The notes below the pieces were generated by a model, which searched no databases, was not told where the DNA came from, and saw only the letters and a program-made list of their open reading frames with translations. Below, one piece after another: positions 8,725 to 18,190 of a stretch of 64,000 nucleotides of DNA; within the stretch, counting starts at the first letter, position 1; each line of letters opens with the position of its first letter. The translations under genes and the position numbers were made by a program. Source of the DNA: Izhakiella australiensis (GTDB lineage: Bacteria; Pseudomonadota; Gammaproteobacteria; Enterobacterales; Enterobacteriaceae); NCBI RefSeq assembly GCF_002006995.1, contig NZ_MRUL01000005.1, positions 62,001 to 126,000 of the forward strand, given 5' to 3'.

Positions 8725-10008
8725 ATGGCACCTGTATTGTCAGATGAGAGCGAGCGCTTGTTGCAAAACCGTTCGTTCGTGGCTTTCTGGCTGGCGCGTA
8801 CCAGCTCCGGCTTCGGTTTCCAGATGTTGTCGATAATCGTTGGCTGGCAGATCTATGCCCAAACCCATAGCGCCTTCTGGCTGGGGATGATCGGCTTGAT
8901 TCAGTTTTTACCTTCGGTGATGCTGGCGCTCTGGGCAGGGCACATCGCCGATCAGTTCGATCGCCGACGGGTGGTGCTGCTGGCGCAGATCTGCGAATGG
9001 GCCGCGATTGTCGCGCTGGCCTGGCTGACCTGGCAGGGTGACGCCAGCGTCGGCGTGATTTTACTGCTGGTGTTTATTATCTCAACGGCAAAAACCATGG
9101 AGTCGCCGTCGCTAATCTCAATGCTGCCGGCGCTGGTGCCTAATACCATTCTGCCGCGTGCCACCGCCGCGAACGCCGTAGCCGGTCAGGCAGCGCAGAT
9201 CGTCGGGCCGGCGCTGGGCGGCTTTCTTTACGCTACCGGCGCCGAAGTGGTGTATACCATCACTGCGGTGCTTTACCTTATTTCGCTGCTAATGGTAGCG
9301 ACGCTACGTTACCAGCAGGCTCAGCCGCCGCGTACGCCGGCGACGCTCTCCACGCTGTTTGCCGGGGTACGCTTTATTCGCGCGCGACCGGACGTGCTGG
9401 GCGTTATTTCGCTGGACCTGTTCGCGGTGCTGCTGGGGGGCGCTACCGCCCTGCTGCCGATTTTTGCCCACGATGTGCTCCATACCGGCCCCTTCGGCCT
9501 CGGCCTGCTGCGCAGCGCACCGGCGGTCGGCGCGCTGCTAGTTGGCTTCTGGCTCAGCCGCCGTACGCTGCAACGCAACGTCGGCATGATTATGTTCTTC
9601 TGCGTGGCAGGATTCGGCGCGGCAACGCTGATTTTCGCCTTTTCCAGCTGGATGTGGCTGTCATTACTGGCGCTGTTCGCTCTCGGCGGCTTCGACATGG
9701 TAAGCATGGTAATCCGCGGTTCGCTGGTACAGCTTGATACGCCCGATGACATGCGCGGGCGGGTGAACGCGGTCAATGCCATTTTTATCAACACCTCCAA
9801 TCAACTCGGCGAATTTGAATCCGGCATGCTGGCGGCCTGGCTTGGCGCGGTTCCCGCAGCGGCGATCGGCGGCGTCGGCACGTTGGTGGTGGTAGGGCTA
9901 TGGATGTGGTGGTTCCCTGGCCTGCGTCAGCGTCAACAGCTGGCAAACGACGTCCAGAAAGAAGAGGTTGAGGCGCTGGAAGGCGATCCCGATCGCAGCG
10001 CGCTTTAG
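8725..10008 (+). CDS. MFS transporter, EntS-like family, possible siderophore exporter
   Basis: A 427-residue inner-membrane protein with twelve predicted spans. The signature loop between TM2 and TM3 is GHIADQFDRRRVVLLAQ, and a second-half counterpart occurs at GFWLSRRTLQRNV. The fold and sequence resemble the MFS_3 group that contains the enterobactin exporter EntS. The start ATG has GGGATGA upstream. It directly precedes a Fur-boxed siderophore receptor gene on the same strand, which suggests a role in siderophore or iron-chelate efflux. However, the receptor has its own Fur box 132 bases downstream of this gene, and no biosynthesis genes are in view. Substrate unknown. Confidence 0.8.
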   Translation: MAPVLSDESERLLQNRSFVAFWLARTSSGFGFQMLSIIVGWQIYAQTHSAFWLGMIGLIQFLPSVMLALWAGHIADQFDRRRVVLLAQICEWAAIVALAWLTWQGDASVGVILLLVFIISTAKTMESPSLISMLPALVPNTILPRATAANAVAGQAAQIVGPALGGFLYATGAEVVYTITAVLYLISLLMVATLRYQQAQPPRTPATLSTLFAGVRFIRARPDVLGVISLDLFAVLLGGATALLPIFAHDVLHTGPFGLGLLRSAPAVGALLVGFWLSRRTLQRNVGMIMFFCVAGFGAATLIFAFSSWMWLSLLALFALGGFDMVSMVIRGSLVQLDTPDDMRGRVNAVNAIFINTSNQLGEFESGMLAAWLGAVPAAAIGGVGTLVVVGLWMWWFPGLRQRQQLANDVQKEEVEALEGDPDRSAL

Positions 10009-10140
10009 CTACGCGCTGTCAGCCAGTGCGCCCAGGCGCGTATTCCTTACAACCCGACATATCATCTGCCCGTTGATTGCAGGCCATGGTTTATACGCAG
10101 CATGGGCAGATAACGCCGTTTCATTACCACAAAACGTAAT

Positions 10141-10159
10141 GATAATGATTATTATTGTA
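10141..10159. promoter_or_regulatory. Fur box upstream of TonB-dependent receptor
   Basis: GATAATGATTATTATTGTA matches the 19-base Fur consensus GATAATGATAATCATTATC at 15 positions. It lies 130 bases before the receptor start, within an AT-rich promoter. Iron-replete repression of the receptor gene by Fur is the expected outcome. Confidence 0.8.
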
Positions 10160-10288
10160 ATTATTATTTACAAGCCTACATTAGTTTGTACAATCACTCA
10201 CTCCTGTTCATCGCTAAGCCCTGCGGCGGCATAATTTGCACGGCTTACCTGATGAGCGTAATGGCCTATCAAACGGAGTGATTGGACA

Positions 10289-12268
10289 ATGTCCCGTCTG
10301 AAAATTCTTGCTGTACTAGTCTGTACAGCAGCGACTTGCCCACAACTTTTTGCCGCTGAGCAAAACACCATGGTAGTAACCGCAACCGGATTTCAGCAAA
10401 AAATCCAGGATGCGCCAGCGTCTATATCGGTAATAACCAAGCAGCAGATCGAGGACAAAGCCTATCGCGATGTTACCGATGCGCTGAAAGATGTACCCGG
10501 CGTGGTTGTGACCGGTGGAGCCAGCAGCAGCGATATCAGCATTCGCGGTATGTCATCCCAGTACACGCTATTTCTGGTAGATGGAAAGCGTATTAGTACG
10601 CGCGGCACCCGGCCAAATAGCGATAATTCCGGCATTGAGCAAGGGTGGATGCCGCCGCTTGAGTCCATTGAGCGCATCGAAGTGATTCGCGGACCGATGT
10701 CTTCGCTATATGGTTCCGATGCCATGGGCGGGGTAATCAATATCATTACCAAAAAGATTTCTAACAGTAAAAGTTGGTCAGGCTCTATTCATGGCGATGC
10801 CACCTTGCAGGAAAACCGCCGTTCCGGCGACCTGTATCAGACCGATGCTTATGCCTCTGGTCCGCTCATTGAGGGTCTTCTCGGCGCCAAAGTTACCGGG
10901 CTATTTTCACGGCGCGCGGAGGACAAAATCCTCAACGGCTACAATGAGCAAAGGATGCGTAACGGCGCGGTCACCTTTAATCTGACGCCGGATGAGAAAA
11001 ATGATTTTGACCTCGATTTCAGCCGGGAATTGCAGGATCGCAACAGTACGCCCGGCAGATCTGCTGCGGCTGAACGCTGTCGTGGGAATATGTGTACACC
11101 CAATAGCAAAAGTGAAAGTCGCTATGAGCATACAACTTATGCCCTGACGCATAATGGCTATTACGATGCCTTTAACACCACCAGCTACATCCAGCATGAA
11201 GAGACCAATAATCCAGGTCGTGAAATGCGCTCGTACAACACCACACTGAATAATCAAAACCAAATATTTCTTGGCGATCATACCCTTACAGTCGGCGGCC
11301 AGTATCGTTATGAAAAACTACGCGACAATGGTAACCAGCTGGAAGCCGCCGATGGCTTGAGTAAGCTTACCCGCTGGAGCTGGGCGCTGTTTGCCGAAGA
11401 CGAATGGGCAATGACGGACAGCTTTGCACTGACCGGCGGTTTACGCATGGATAAGGATGAGAACTACGGTACCAACTGGACGCCACGCGGCTACGGCGTA
11501 TGGCATCTGGACGAACAGTGGACGCTGAAAGGCGGCGTTTCAGCAGGCTACCGGGCGCCGGACCTACGCCAGTCCTCCGCCAACTGGGGCCAGGTTACCG
11601 GCGGTGGCCGCCTGGACGGTATTATCGTCGGCAACCCGGAACTGAAGCCGGAAAAGAGCCTGAGCGAAGAAATCGCCCTGCTGTGGGATAACAACGATAC
11701 TCTGAACGCCGGCGTGACCATCTTTAATACTGATTTCAAAGATAAAATCACCGAAGTGCGACGCTGCAACAGCAGCGCCGATCCGTCCTGCCGGATTGGT
11801 AACCACACCTATGATTTCGTCAGCGATCGCGTCAATGTGGATAAAGCCAATATGCGCGGCGTGGAGTCCACCTTTGGCTGGAAGATTACGCGCGATCTCA
11901 ACCTGACGACGAATTATACCTTTACCGAATCAGAGCAAAAAAGCGGCCAGTTCTCTGGTAAGCCGCTGACCAAAATGCCAAAGCATATGTTTAATACCAC
12001 GCTGGACTGGCAGGCTACTCAGGATCTTGGCGTCTGGAGCCGCCTGAACTTCCGCAGTGAAACCTCCGAGTATCTGAGCCGTACTTCAATGGCGCAGGGA
12101 ACGCCTTCATATACGCTGGTGGACGTAGGGGTACGTTATTATGTGACTAAAAATACCCTGCTTTCCGCGGGGGTTTATAACCTGTTTGATAAACGTATCG
12201 ATTATCAGACCTACGAAACCATCCTCGATGGCCGCCGCTATACCGCCGGATTTACCTATAACTTCTGA
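10289..12268 (+). CDS. TonB-dependent catecholate siderophore receptor, CirA-like
   Basis: A 659-residue outer-membrane receptor. A signal peptide ends near ATCPQLFAAEQ. The TonB box follows as NTMVVTATG. The plug domain (about 35-160) has APASISVITKQQIEDKAYRD and IERIEVIRGPMSSLYGSDAM, and a 22-strand barrel ends in the terminal Phe of RRYTAGFTYNF. The plug and barrel pattern is closest to CirA, which takes up catecholate siderophores such as dihydroxybenzoylserine. A cysteine pair around CRGNMC and another near CNSSADPSC lie in extracellular loops. It is Fur-controlled by the upstream box and is followed by a strong GC hairpin. The exact ligand is unknown. Confidence 0.92.
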   Translation: MSRLKILAVLVCTAATCPQLFAAEQNTMVVTATGFQQKIQDAPASISVITKQQIEDKAYRDVTDALKDVPGVVVTGGASSSDISIRGMSSQYTLFLVDGKRISTRGTRPNSDNSGIEQGWMPPLESIERIEVIRGPMSSLYGSDAMGGVINIITKKISNSKSWSGSIHGDATLQENRRSGDLYQTDAYASGPLIEGLLGAKVTGLFSRRAEDKILNGYNEQRMRNGAVTFNLTPDEKNDFDLDFSRELQDRNSTPGRSAAAERCRGNMCTPNSKSESRYEHTTYALTHNGYYDAFNTTSYIQHEETNNPGREMRSYNTTLNNQNQIFLGDHTLTVGGQYRYEKLRDNGNQLEAADGLSKLTRWSWALFAEDEWAMTDSFALTGGLRMDKDENYGTNWTPRGYGVWHLDEQWTLKGGVSAGYRAPDLRQSSANWGQVTGGGRLDGIIVGNPELKPEKSLSEEIALLWDNNDTLNAGVTIFNTDFKDKITEVRRCNSSADPSCRIGNHTYDFVSDRVNVDKANMRGVESTFGWKITRDLNLTTNYTFTESEQKSGQFSGKPLTKMPKHMFNTTLDWQATQDLGVWSRLNFRSETSEYLSRTSMAQGTPSYTLVDVGVRYYVTKNTLLSAGVYNLFDKRIDYQTYETILDGRRYTAGFTYNF

Positions 12269-12274
12269 CGGCGT

Positions 12275-12304
12275 CGGGTTCCCGCCTTCCCGGGCGGGAA
12301 CCCG
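12275..12304 (+). terminator. Strong GC hairpin after the CirA-like receptor
   Basis: A perfect 12-bp stem (12275-12286 / 12293-12304) closes a six-base loop seven bases after the receptor stop. No T-run follows, so it may act as an mRNA 3' stabiliser or a weak terminator. Confidence 0.55.
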
Positions 12305-12425
12305 CTGATTTCACCCCGCAGGCAAACCTGTCCCTTACGCTGTTCAATATGTCCGTTTTTGGCCTGCCATAACGACTTAAAGCCACGCAGAATAAGGTCA
12401 TCTTAACAAAAAAGGATGGCTTAAA

Positions 12426-12956
12426 ATGTCCCGTACCGCGTTATTATCCATTGATGTGCAGCGTTCATTTCTGGCAAGAGGCTATGCCGAACAGCCGGAG
12501 AGTGCGCTGTTTGAACAACGTCTGCTGGCGCTAATCGCCGCCTGTGAACAGCGGCAGATCCCGGTAGTGGATGTGTTTCATCTTGCGGAGGAAGGCCCCT
12601 TCTCGCTGGCCTCTGGCCTGGTGACTCGCCTGCCTTTCCTGAACCACCAACCGGCGTTGACTATCTATAAACATGTTCACAACGCGTTTACCGATACCGG
12701 ACTGGATCGCTGGCTGCGCGAGCGGGATATTAATCAGCTAATTATTACCGGCATTCGTACCGAGCAATGCTGTGAAACCACCGCGCGGGTGGCCAGCGAT
12801 CTCGGCTATAAGGTGAAATTCGTCACCGAAGCGACCATGACCACGCCGCTGGAGTATGGCGGTCAGACGCTAAGCGTGGCAGATTTACGTCTACGCACAT
12901 CGGCGGTGCTGACCGACCGCTTTGCCGATATTTGTTCTGTTGATGACTGTTTTTAA
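12426..12956 (+). CDS. Isochorismatase-family cysteine hydrolase
   Basis: A 176-residue isochorismatase-superfamily protein. The triad Asp is in LLSIDVQRSFLARG, the Lys in TIYKHVHNAF, and the Cys in IITGIRTEQCCETTARVASD, where a double cysteine is seen. It has AAAAAGGATGG before the ATG. A GlxA-type regulator follows on the same strand 15 bases later, so the two probably form an operon and the regulator may sense the substrate or product. It is not close to the other hydrolase in this window (7834-8370) beyond the shared fold. The substrate is not deducible. Confidence 0.88.
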   Translation: MSRTALLSIDVQRSFLARGYAEQPESALFEQRLLALIAACEQRQIPVVDVFHLAEEGPFSLASGLVTRLPFLNHQPALTIYKHVHNAFTDTGLDRWLRERDINQLIITGIRTEQCCETTARVASDLGYKVKFVTEATMTTPLEYGGQTLSVADLRLRTSAVLTDRFADICSVDDCF

Positions 12957-12971
12957 TCAGGAGTAGTGAAG

Positions 12972-13895
12972 ATGGCAACCCCGGTCTGGTTTCTGATGCT
13001 CCCTGGCGTACTGACGCTTGATGTTACCGGCCCGGCAGAAACCCTGGCGCTAAGCGGTGACGCTTTCGCGCTGCGTTACATCGGCCCTGTGCCGGTGGTG
13101 AAAGGAACGGCCGGTCTGACCTTCGGTGAAATAGAACCGCTGCCGGAACAGTTGCCGCCGGGAAGTATATTAGTGGTGCCGGGGGCCGGCGATTCACGTC
13201 GCAGCTTTAGCAGCGAAGAAGCCCGTATCGCCCGCAACTGGCTGGCGCGCCAGCAGCCCGCCATTCATGCCGGTGATATTACTATTATCTGTATCTGCTC
13301 CGGCACGCTGCTGGCCGCCCAGGCCGGCATTTTAAACGGCGTAGAATGTACCACCCACCATAATGTTATCAGCCGTCTGCGCCAGGCAGCGCCGGCGGCA
13401 AAGGTCCGCGATAATCGTATTTTTGTTGTCGACCAGGGGGTCTGGAGCAGCGCCGGTATTACCACCGGAATCGACCTGGCGCTACACCTGATTCACCAGC
13501 GGTGCGGTGCGCAGACCGCACTGGAAGTGGCGCGGGAAATGGTGGTGTGGTTTCGCCGCGCCGGCGACGATCCGCAGCTTTCTCCCTGGCTACAGCATCG
13601 CAATCATCAGCATCCGGCTATCCACCGCGCCCAGGATCTGATGCTGTCTCATCCGCAGGATAGCTGGCCGTTAGAAGCACTGGCCGGGCGGGTTCACGTC
13701 AGCGCCCGCCATCTGTCACGCCTTTTTCGTCAGCACCTTGGCATCAGCGTCCATGATTATCACCAGTCGCTGCGGCTGGCGATAGCCCAGCAGCAACTGG
13801 TTCAGGGTGAGTCCCTTGAACGCGCCGCACTGGCCGCCGGCTTCTCTTCCGCGCGTCAGCTACGCCGCATGCAGACGCGCCAACCTGCAATTTGA
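12972..13895 (+). CDS. GlxA family transcriptional regulator (DJ-1/PfpI domain plus AraC HTH)
   Basis: A 307-residue regulator. Residues 1-175 form a DJ-1/PfpI-like domain with the nucleophile-elbow sequence IICICSGTLLAAQAG and a preceding ILVVPGAGDSRR. Residues about 215-300 carry two AraC-type helix-turn-helix motifs (WPLEALAGRVHVSARHLSRL and ERAALAAGFSSARQLRR). I prefer the ATG at 12972, eight bases after AGGAG, over the GTG at 12966. GlxA-like proteins usually activate neighbouring catabolic genes. The partner here is the isochorismatase-like hydrolase immediately upstream. It ends 45 bases from the stop of the convergent TonB-dependent receptor gene. Confidence 0.88.
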   Translation: MATPVWFLMLPGVLTLDVTGPAETLALSGDAFALRYIGPVPVVKGTAGLTFGEIEPLPEQLPPGSILVVPGAGDSRRSFSSEEARIARNWLARQQPAIHAGDITIICICSGTLLAAQAGILNGVECTTHHNVISRLRQAAPAAKVRDNRIFVVDQGVWSSAGITTGIDLALHLIHQRCGAQTALEVAREMVVWFRRAGDDPQLSPWLQHRNHQHPAIHRAQDLMLSHPQDSWPLEALAGRVHVSARHLSRLFRQHLGISVHDYHQSLRLAIAQQQLVQGESLERAALAAGFSSARQLRRMQTRQPAI

Positions 13896-13940
13896 TCCCA
13901 GCGCTACTTTTCGCTGCGGCGCGACGGATGCAGGTAAAAA

Positions 13941-15932
13941 TCAGAACTCAAAGCGGGCGCCGAGGTTATACCTTCTTCCTTCCAGCATTGCCGTCTGGTT
14001 ATAAGAGGTCGTGTAAGTCGGATTCACATCAAACAGGTTGTAGATACCGGCCATCAGGGTGATGCTGCGGTTCAGATGGTAGCGCGCCCCCAGGTCGACC
14101 AGCGCATAGGCGTCCGTTGAGCTGGTTTTGCCAATATCCGGTGAATGACTGCGCCAGCTGGCTTTCGTCCACAGCTCAAGGTCATTGCGTGCATTCCAGC
14201 TAAGGGAAACATTCGCCATACTGCTTGGGAAATCACTCAGCGCATAACCCTTGTACTGACCGCTTTTTTGTTCGCTATGGGTGTAAGTATAATTGGCATT
14301 GGCCTTCAGAGAAGGGGTGACCTGCCAGTCACCGTTCAGCTCCAGACCGTAGATTTCCGCATCGCTGACGTTGAAATATTGGGAAACCTCTTTAGCGACA
14401 TAGCCGTTGTACCGGCATTGCTGAGTCTCCGTCTCCGTACAGATGGTGTAGTCGCTGATTTTGTTTTTAAATTTGGTATGGAAGAGGGTGGCATCCAGAG
14501 CCAGCGCGTTTTGATGCCAGTACAAGCCCAGCTCAGTATTGATGCTCTGTTCCGGTTTCAGCTCATCGTTGCCAATGCCGATGGACGAATAGGGATAACT
14601 CCCATACACGCTGGTAAAGCCGCCGTTATTTTCGCGCAAATCCGGCTTCTTATAACCGGCAGATACGCCGCCTTTCAACGCCCAGTGTTCATCAATCGTC
14701 CAGTTCCCATAGAGCTTAGGCGTAAGGTGGTAGCCAAAATAGCTGTCATGATCGAGACGAGCCGACGTCGTGAGCATGAAGTCCGGTACGATCGTCCAGG
14801 CATCCTCGGCAAACAGCGCCCAGCCATTACGCGCAATCTTGCTGACCGGGGTTACCCCCGGGGCAACTTTGTCCTCAATGTCGAAGGTGTCATTCAGTTC
14901 ATTACGGGTAAAGTTTGCTCCCAACGTCAGCTTGTGATCGCCCAGAGAGAAACTATTGGCGCTATTCGCTTCAAAATTGCGCTGCTCAATGAACTGCGGC
15001 GACATTTCAGGTACGCGGTATTCCGTGCGGGCTTTCTCATAGCTGACGAAATTTTTCACTTCAATCAGATCATCGCCGTACCAGGCATGTTGAGAAAGCG
15101 ACACCGCGTCGCGGTCGAAACCCCAGTACCAGGGATTATGACTTTTGGTCTGATGGCCTCTTGTGGCATTCAGATCCCACAGTTGAGTATCGGTTGGCGA
15201 CATAGAGATAGTGGCATCAAGGTTTCCTGACTGATGCTTAACGAAACGCTGTTTCGTCGGGCTATCATCATCGCGGCGATCGAGGTAATCAGCGCCGACG
15301 CTCACGCCAAGCTTGCCAGGCACCACCGGCCCCATCAGAAAGGCATTGATCTGATTGGTGTTGCCATACTCGCTTTTCTCCTGCAGGAAGTAATTATCTT
15401 CCAGCACCCCGGTCCATTTATCCAGGTTATAGGCTTTCTTAGTGATGACGTTGACTACGCCGCCGATCGCGTCAGAGCCGTACAGCGAAGACATTGGCCC
15501 CCGGATCACCTCAATGCGCTCAATGGCGGCCAGCGGCGGCATAAACGCCGCTTCAGTGCCCAGATGGTGGCCATAAGGGCGGGATTCGCGGGTACTCTGC
15601 TTAATACCGTTAACCATATATGAGGTATACGTAGAGTCCATTCCGCGCATCTGTATATCGCCGGTTGCCAGGCTGCCATGGCCGTTGCCTGCCAGCACGC
15701 CGGGCATCTCATGCAAGGCTTCGGTAATATTCTGGTTTGAACGGCTATTGAGTTCCTTCTCATCAACCACCGAGATTGTGGCCGGGGCTTCGCGTCGTTC
15801 CTGACTGAAACCCGTGGCGGTTACCACCATCTGCCCTTCGTTTGTTGACGGATTTTCTGCGGCGTAAACGCCAGCGGAAAGCGGAGTAAAGGCGAGTGCA
15901 ATCGCCACGGCCAGGCGCGTTTTAATCGTCAC
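13941..15932 (-). CDS. TonB-dependent siderophore receptor, CirA/FepA-like
   Basis: A 663-residue outer-membrane receptor with a signal peptide (LAFTPLSAGVYAAE), TonB box GQMVVTATG, plug motifs APATISVVDEKELNSRS and IERIEVIRGPMSSLYGSDAI, and a barrel ending in RRYNLGARFEF. It starts at a GTG at 15930-15932 with AAGGA upstream, 10 bases after the YncE-like gene, so both lie in one Fur-controlled transcript. The plug resembles that of the other receptor (10289-12268), but the barrels differ, suggesting different chelates. A loop cysteine pair is present (CTETETQQC). The ligand is unknown; a catecholate is likely from the plug type. Confidence 0.92.
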   Translation of the reverse strand: MTIKTRLAVAIALAFTPLSAGVYAAENPSTNEGQMVVTATGFSQERREAPATISVVDEKELNSRSNQNITEALHEMPGVLAGNGHGSLATGDIQMRGMDSTYTSYMVNGIKQSTRESRPYGHHLGTEAAFMPPLAAIERIEVIRGPMSSLYGSDAIGGVVNVITKKAYNLDKWTGVLEDNYFLQEKSEYGNTNQINAFLMGPVVPGKLGVSVGADYLDRRDDDSPTKQRFVKHQSGNLDATISMSPTDTQLWDLNATRGHQTKSHNPWYWGFDRDAVSLSQHAWYGDDLIEVKNFVSYEKARTEYRVPEMSPQFIEQRNFEANSANSFSLGDHKLTLGANFTRNELNDTFDIEDKVAPGVTPVSKIARNGWALFAEDAWTIVPDFMLTTSARLDHDSYFGYHLTPKLYGNWTIDEHWALKGGVSAGYKKPDLRENNGGFTSVYGSYPYSSIGIGNDELKPEQSINTELGLYWHQNALALDATLFHTKFKNKISDYTICTETETQQCRYNGYVAKEVSQYFNVSDAEIYGLELNGDWQVTPSLKANANYTYTHSEQKSGQYKGYALSDFPSSMANVSLSWNARNDLELWTKASWRSHSPDIGKTSSTDAYALVDLGARYHLNRSITLMAGIYNLFDVNPTYTTSYNQTAMLEGRRYNLGARFEF

Positions 15933-15942
15933 GGAAAAGTCC

Positions 15943-17001
15943 TTAGAGTTTGGTTAAATCAATTTTGAGGACATAATCAGCTTTATTGTCTTTTTCATCC
16001 TGCTTGACGCTGGCATACAGCGTTCTGGCATCAGAAGAGAGCGCCAGGCTGTTAGGCATTGCGGCAGTTTTAATGGTGTGCTTCAGCGCATTGCGGTTCG
16101 CGTCAATAACGCTTATCAGCCGGGCGTTGCGGTGGGTAACATAAATTTCGTGGCGCGCGGCGTTATACAGTACGGCAACGGAGTTCGGCGAAGGAATACG
16201 CTGAATAAGCTTGCCGGAGTCCAGCTGCACCACCAGCACGTCACGGGTGTTGGTGTCAGCGATATAACCCACTCCGCTGGCGGTATTAAGGGCAATATTG
16301 AGAAAGTAGTGCTTAGGCTCAGCGGGATCGACTTTCACCCGTGACAGCGGTTGCGATGTTTTACCATCCAGAGTGATTAACTCCCCCCTGCCGCTCACGA
16401 CATAAACCTTATCGCCGCGCGTATCAACCGCGAAGCCGACGGGGTCCATATCTTCAAGGGTATCAACCAACTGCTGTTTCTGCGTATCGACAACCCAGAG
16501 CAACCCTTTGCCCTTACCCGCCATGCCGGAGATATACAGGCGCTGATGCTTTTTATCCAGCACCACTTCACGGGCGTGGATGATATTTTGCGGCTTTGAG
16601 TTATCACTCAGCTGAATAGTTTTTACTACTTTATTGCTACGCGTATCCAGCAGGGTAACCGACCCGTCCAGCGCATTGCCCAAATATAAAATATGCTTTT
16701 CTTCATCCAGAGATACCGCAAAGGCCCGTCGTTCGGTTTTTATTTCCTTATTAATATTCAGGTTACTGGCAGCCAGCTGGAATACTAATCCGTCAGTTTT
16801 ATCCTTATCAAATGAGGGGGCTGTTGCAACATAAAGAACCTGCTGACCATTATCATATGCCAGCTCGTAAGCCCCGCGCCCCAAGGGCTGCGACTGAAAA
16901 TCTTTTTCCGTGAATTCCCTGGCAAATAGCGCGCTGGATTGAAATACAAATGAAAGAGCAAGCACCCCTGAGGCCATCTTTTTTATCATTGTTGTCATCA
17001 T
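15943..17001 (-). CDS. YncE-like periplasmic beta-propeller protein
   Basis: A 352-residue exported protein. A signal peptide ends near FQSSALFAREF. The mature part is a seven-bladed WD40-like propeller with repeated blade motifs, such as GRGAYELAYDNGQQVLYVAT, VTLLDTRSNKVVKTI and ISVIDANRNALKHTI. Length and sequence match E. coli YncE (353 residues), which is Fur-repressed and sits beside the TonB receptor gene yncD. Here it is the first gene of an operon with the TonB-dependent receptor and has a Fur box 37 bases upstream. YncE binds single-stranded DNA in vitro, but its role in iron uptake is unsettled. The operon link suggests it serves the receptor. Confidence 0.88.
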   Translation of the reverse strand: MMTTMIKKMASGVLALSFVFQSSALFAREFTEKDFQSQPLGRGAYELAYDNGQQVLYVATAPSFDKDKTDGLVFQLAASNLNINKEIKTERRAFAVSLDEEKHILYLGNALDGSVTLLDTRSNKVVKTIQLSDNSKPQNIIHAREVVLDKKHQRLYISGMAGKGKGLLWVVDTQKQQLVDTLEDMDPVGFAVDTRGDKVYVVSGRGELITLDGKTSQPLSRVKVDPAEPKHYFLNIALNTASGVGYIADTNTRDVLVVQLDSGKLIQRIPSPNSVAVLYNAARHEIYVTHRNARLISVIDANRNALKHTIKTAAMPNSLALSSDARTLYASVKQDEKDNKADYVLKIDLTKL

Positions 17002-17037
17002 GTCATTTTTCTTTACAGTTATTCACTAAAAGAAAAT

Positions 17038-17056
17038 GATAATAAATATTACTATC
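17038..17056. promoter_or_regulatory. Fur box upstream of the yncE-like/receptor operon
   Basis: GATAATAAATATTACTATC matches the Fur consensus at 14 of 19 positions and lies in a longer AAATGAT...ATCATTT palindrome. It is 37 bases upstream of the YncE-like ATG. Fur repression in iron-rich conditions is expected. Confidence 0.75.
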
Positions 17057-17255
17057 ATTTGCAATTACACAACGTATCTCATTGGGGTATGTTTCAGAAC
17101 ATTCTTAATGTCAGTTATTAAAGGGATCTGCCCGCCAGAGATGTGAATAACCACGGTGAGAACATATTTTATGGTGTTATTTAGCGTAAGAAGTGAAGCG
17201 CGGATAATTGAAGCCAGAATGGAAAATTAACGGTGCAGTCAGACTGGTTTTTTAA

Positions 17256-17276
17256 GGGCAGCAAACGTTGCTGCCC
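17256..17276. terminator. Hairpin downstream of the SDR gene
   Basis: A perfect 9-bp stem, GGGCAGCAA / TTGCTGCCC, with a three-base loop lies seven bases past the stop of the minus-strand SDR gene. No U-run follows on that strand. It may still end or protect the transcript. Confidence 0.5.
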
Positions 17277-17283
17277 GGTCAAT

Positions 17284-18078
17284 TCAGAAGAGTGCGCGTA
17301 CAACACCACCGTCAACGCGCAGTGCTGCGCCCGTAGTGCCGGCAGCCTGTTCAGAACAGACATAAACCACCATGTTTGCAATCTCTTCAGTCGTCGTGAA
17401 TCGCTTTATGAGCGTGGTCGGACGCATTTTTTTCAGAAATGCCTGTTCCGCTTCTTCCTGCGTGGTCCCCTGCTCCTCGGCTGTTACTTTCATCCAGTTT
17501 GACAAAATTTCTGAGCGGGTGGGGCCGGGTAAAACAGCATTGACGGTGACGCCGGTACCGCCAGCCAGCTCGGCCAATCCTCTTGAGATGGCCAGCTGCG
17601 CCGTTTTTGTCATACCGTAATCGATCATCTCACTTGGGATCATGATCGCCGACTCGCTGCTGATAAACACAACTCGCCCCCAGCCACGATTCATCATTGC
17701 CGGGAGGTAATATCGGGCAGTACGAACGCCGCTCATTACATTCAGTTGAAACAGATCCAGCCACTCACTGTCCTGCTGCTCAAAGAAGCCATTGAGATGC
17801 GCAGTGCCAAGGTTGTTGATAAGAATATCGGTATCCTGCACCAGGCCGGTTAGTTTTGCGCTGCCTTCCGCTGTCGACAGGTCGGCAGCCACCCCGGAAA
17901 AATCACCATCCGGATTGCGGCTACGCAACGCCTGCAATGCAGAAGAAACCCGCTCTTCTCCACGCCCGTTGATGACGACAGAAGCGCCCGCAAGAGCAAG
18001 CCCCTCCGCAATGGCAAAACCAATGCCCGCTGTCGATCCGGTAACCAGCGCCCTGCGGCCTGTAAGTTCAATCTTCAT
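17284..18078 (-). CDS. SDR family NAD(P)-dependent oxidoreductase
   Basis: A 264-residue short-chain dehydrogenase. The start ATG at 18076-18078 has AGAGGAC eight bases upstream and gives MKIELTGRRALVTG. A longer open frame to 18291 adds 71 residues with no homology pattern. Visible motifs are the cofactor loop TGSTAGIG, the stabilising NNLGTAH, catalytic Ser in VVFISSESAIM and the Tyr-x3-Lys in DYGMTKTAQLA, and the C-terminal LRVDGGVV. The Arg after TGSTAGIG...VVINGR hints at NADP. It is the last gene of a minus-strand cluster with an SRPBCC fragment and an NADP-binding oxidoreductase, next to a LysR regulator. Substrate unknown. Confidence 0.88.
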   Translation of the reverse strand: MKIELTGRRALVTGSTAGIGFAIAEGLALAGASVVINGRGEERVSSALQALRSRNPDGDFSGVAADLSTAEGSAKLTGLVQDTDILINNLGTAHLNGFFEQQDSEWLDLFQLNVMSGVRTARYYLPAMMNRGWGRVVFISSESAIMIPSEMIDYGMTKTAQLAISRGLAELAGGTGVTVNAVLPGPTRSEILSNWMKVTAEEQGTTQEEAEQAFLKKMRPTTLIKRFTTTEEIANMVVYVCSEQAAGTTGAALRVDGGVVRALF

Positions 18079-18190
18079 CGCATTTGTCCTCTGTAATAGT
18101 GGGTCAGAATAGTCCCGCGTTTTAGCACCGGCGGCATATAGCCCCGCAGGCCATCCGTACTCAGGATCGGCATATCTGCCGCTTGCGGTC

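Noticed and set aside
14145-15230. 361-codon frame antisense to the second TonB receptor
   Set aside because: The sense strand has complete TonB-receptor motifs; the antisense product has none.
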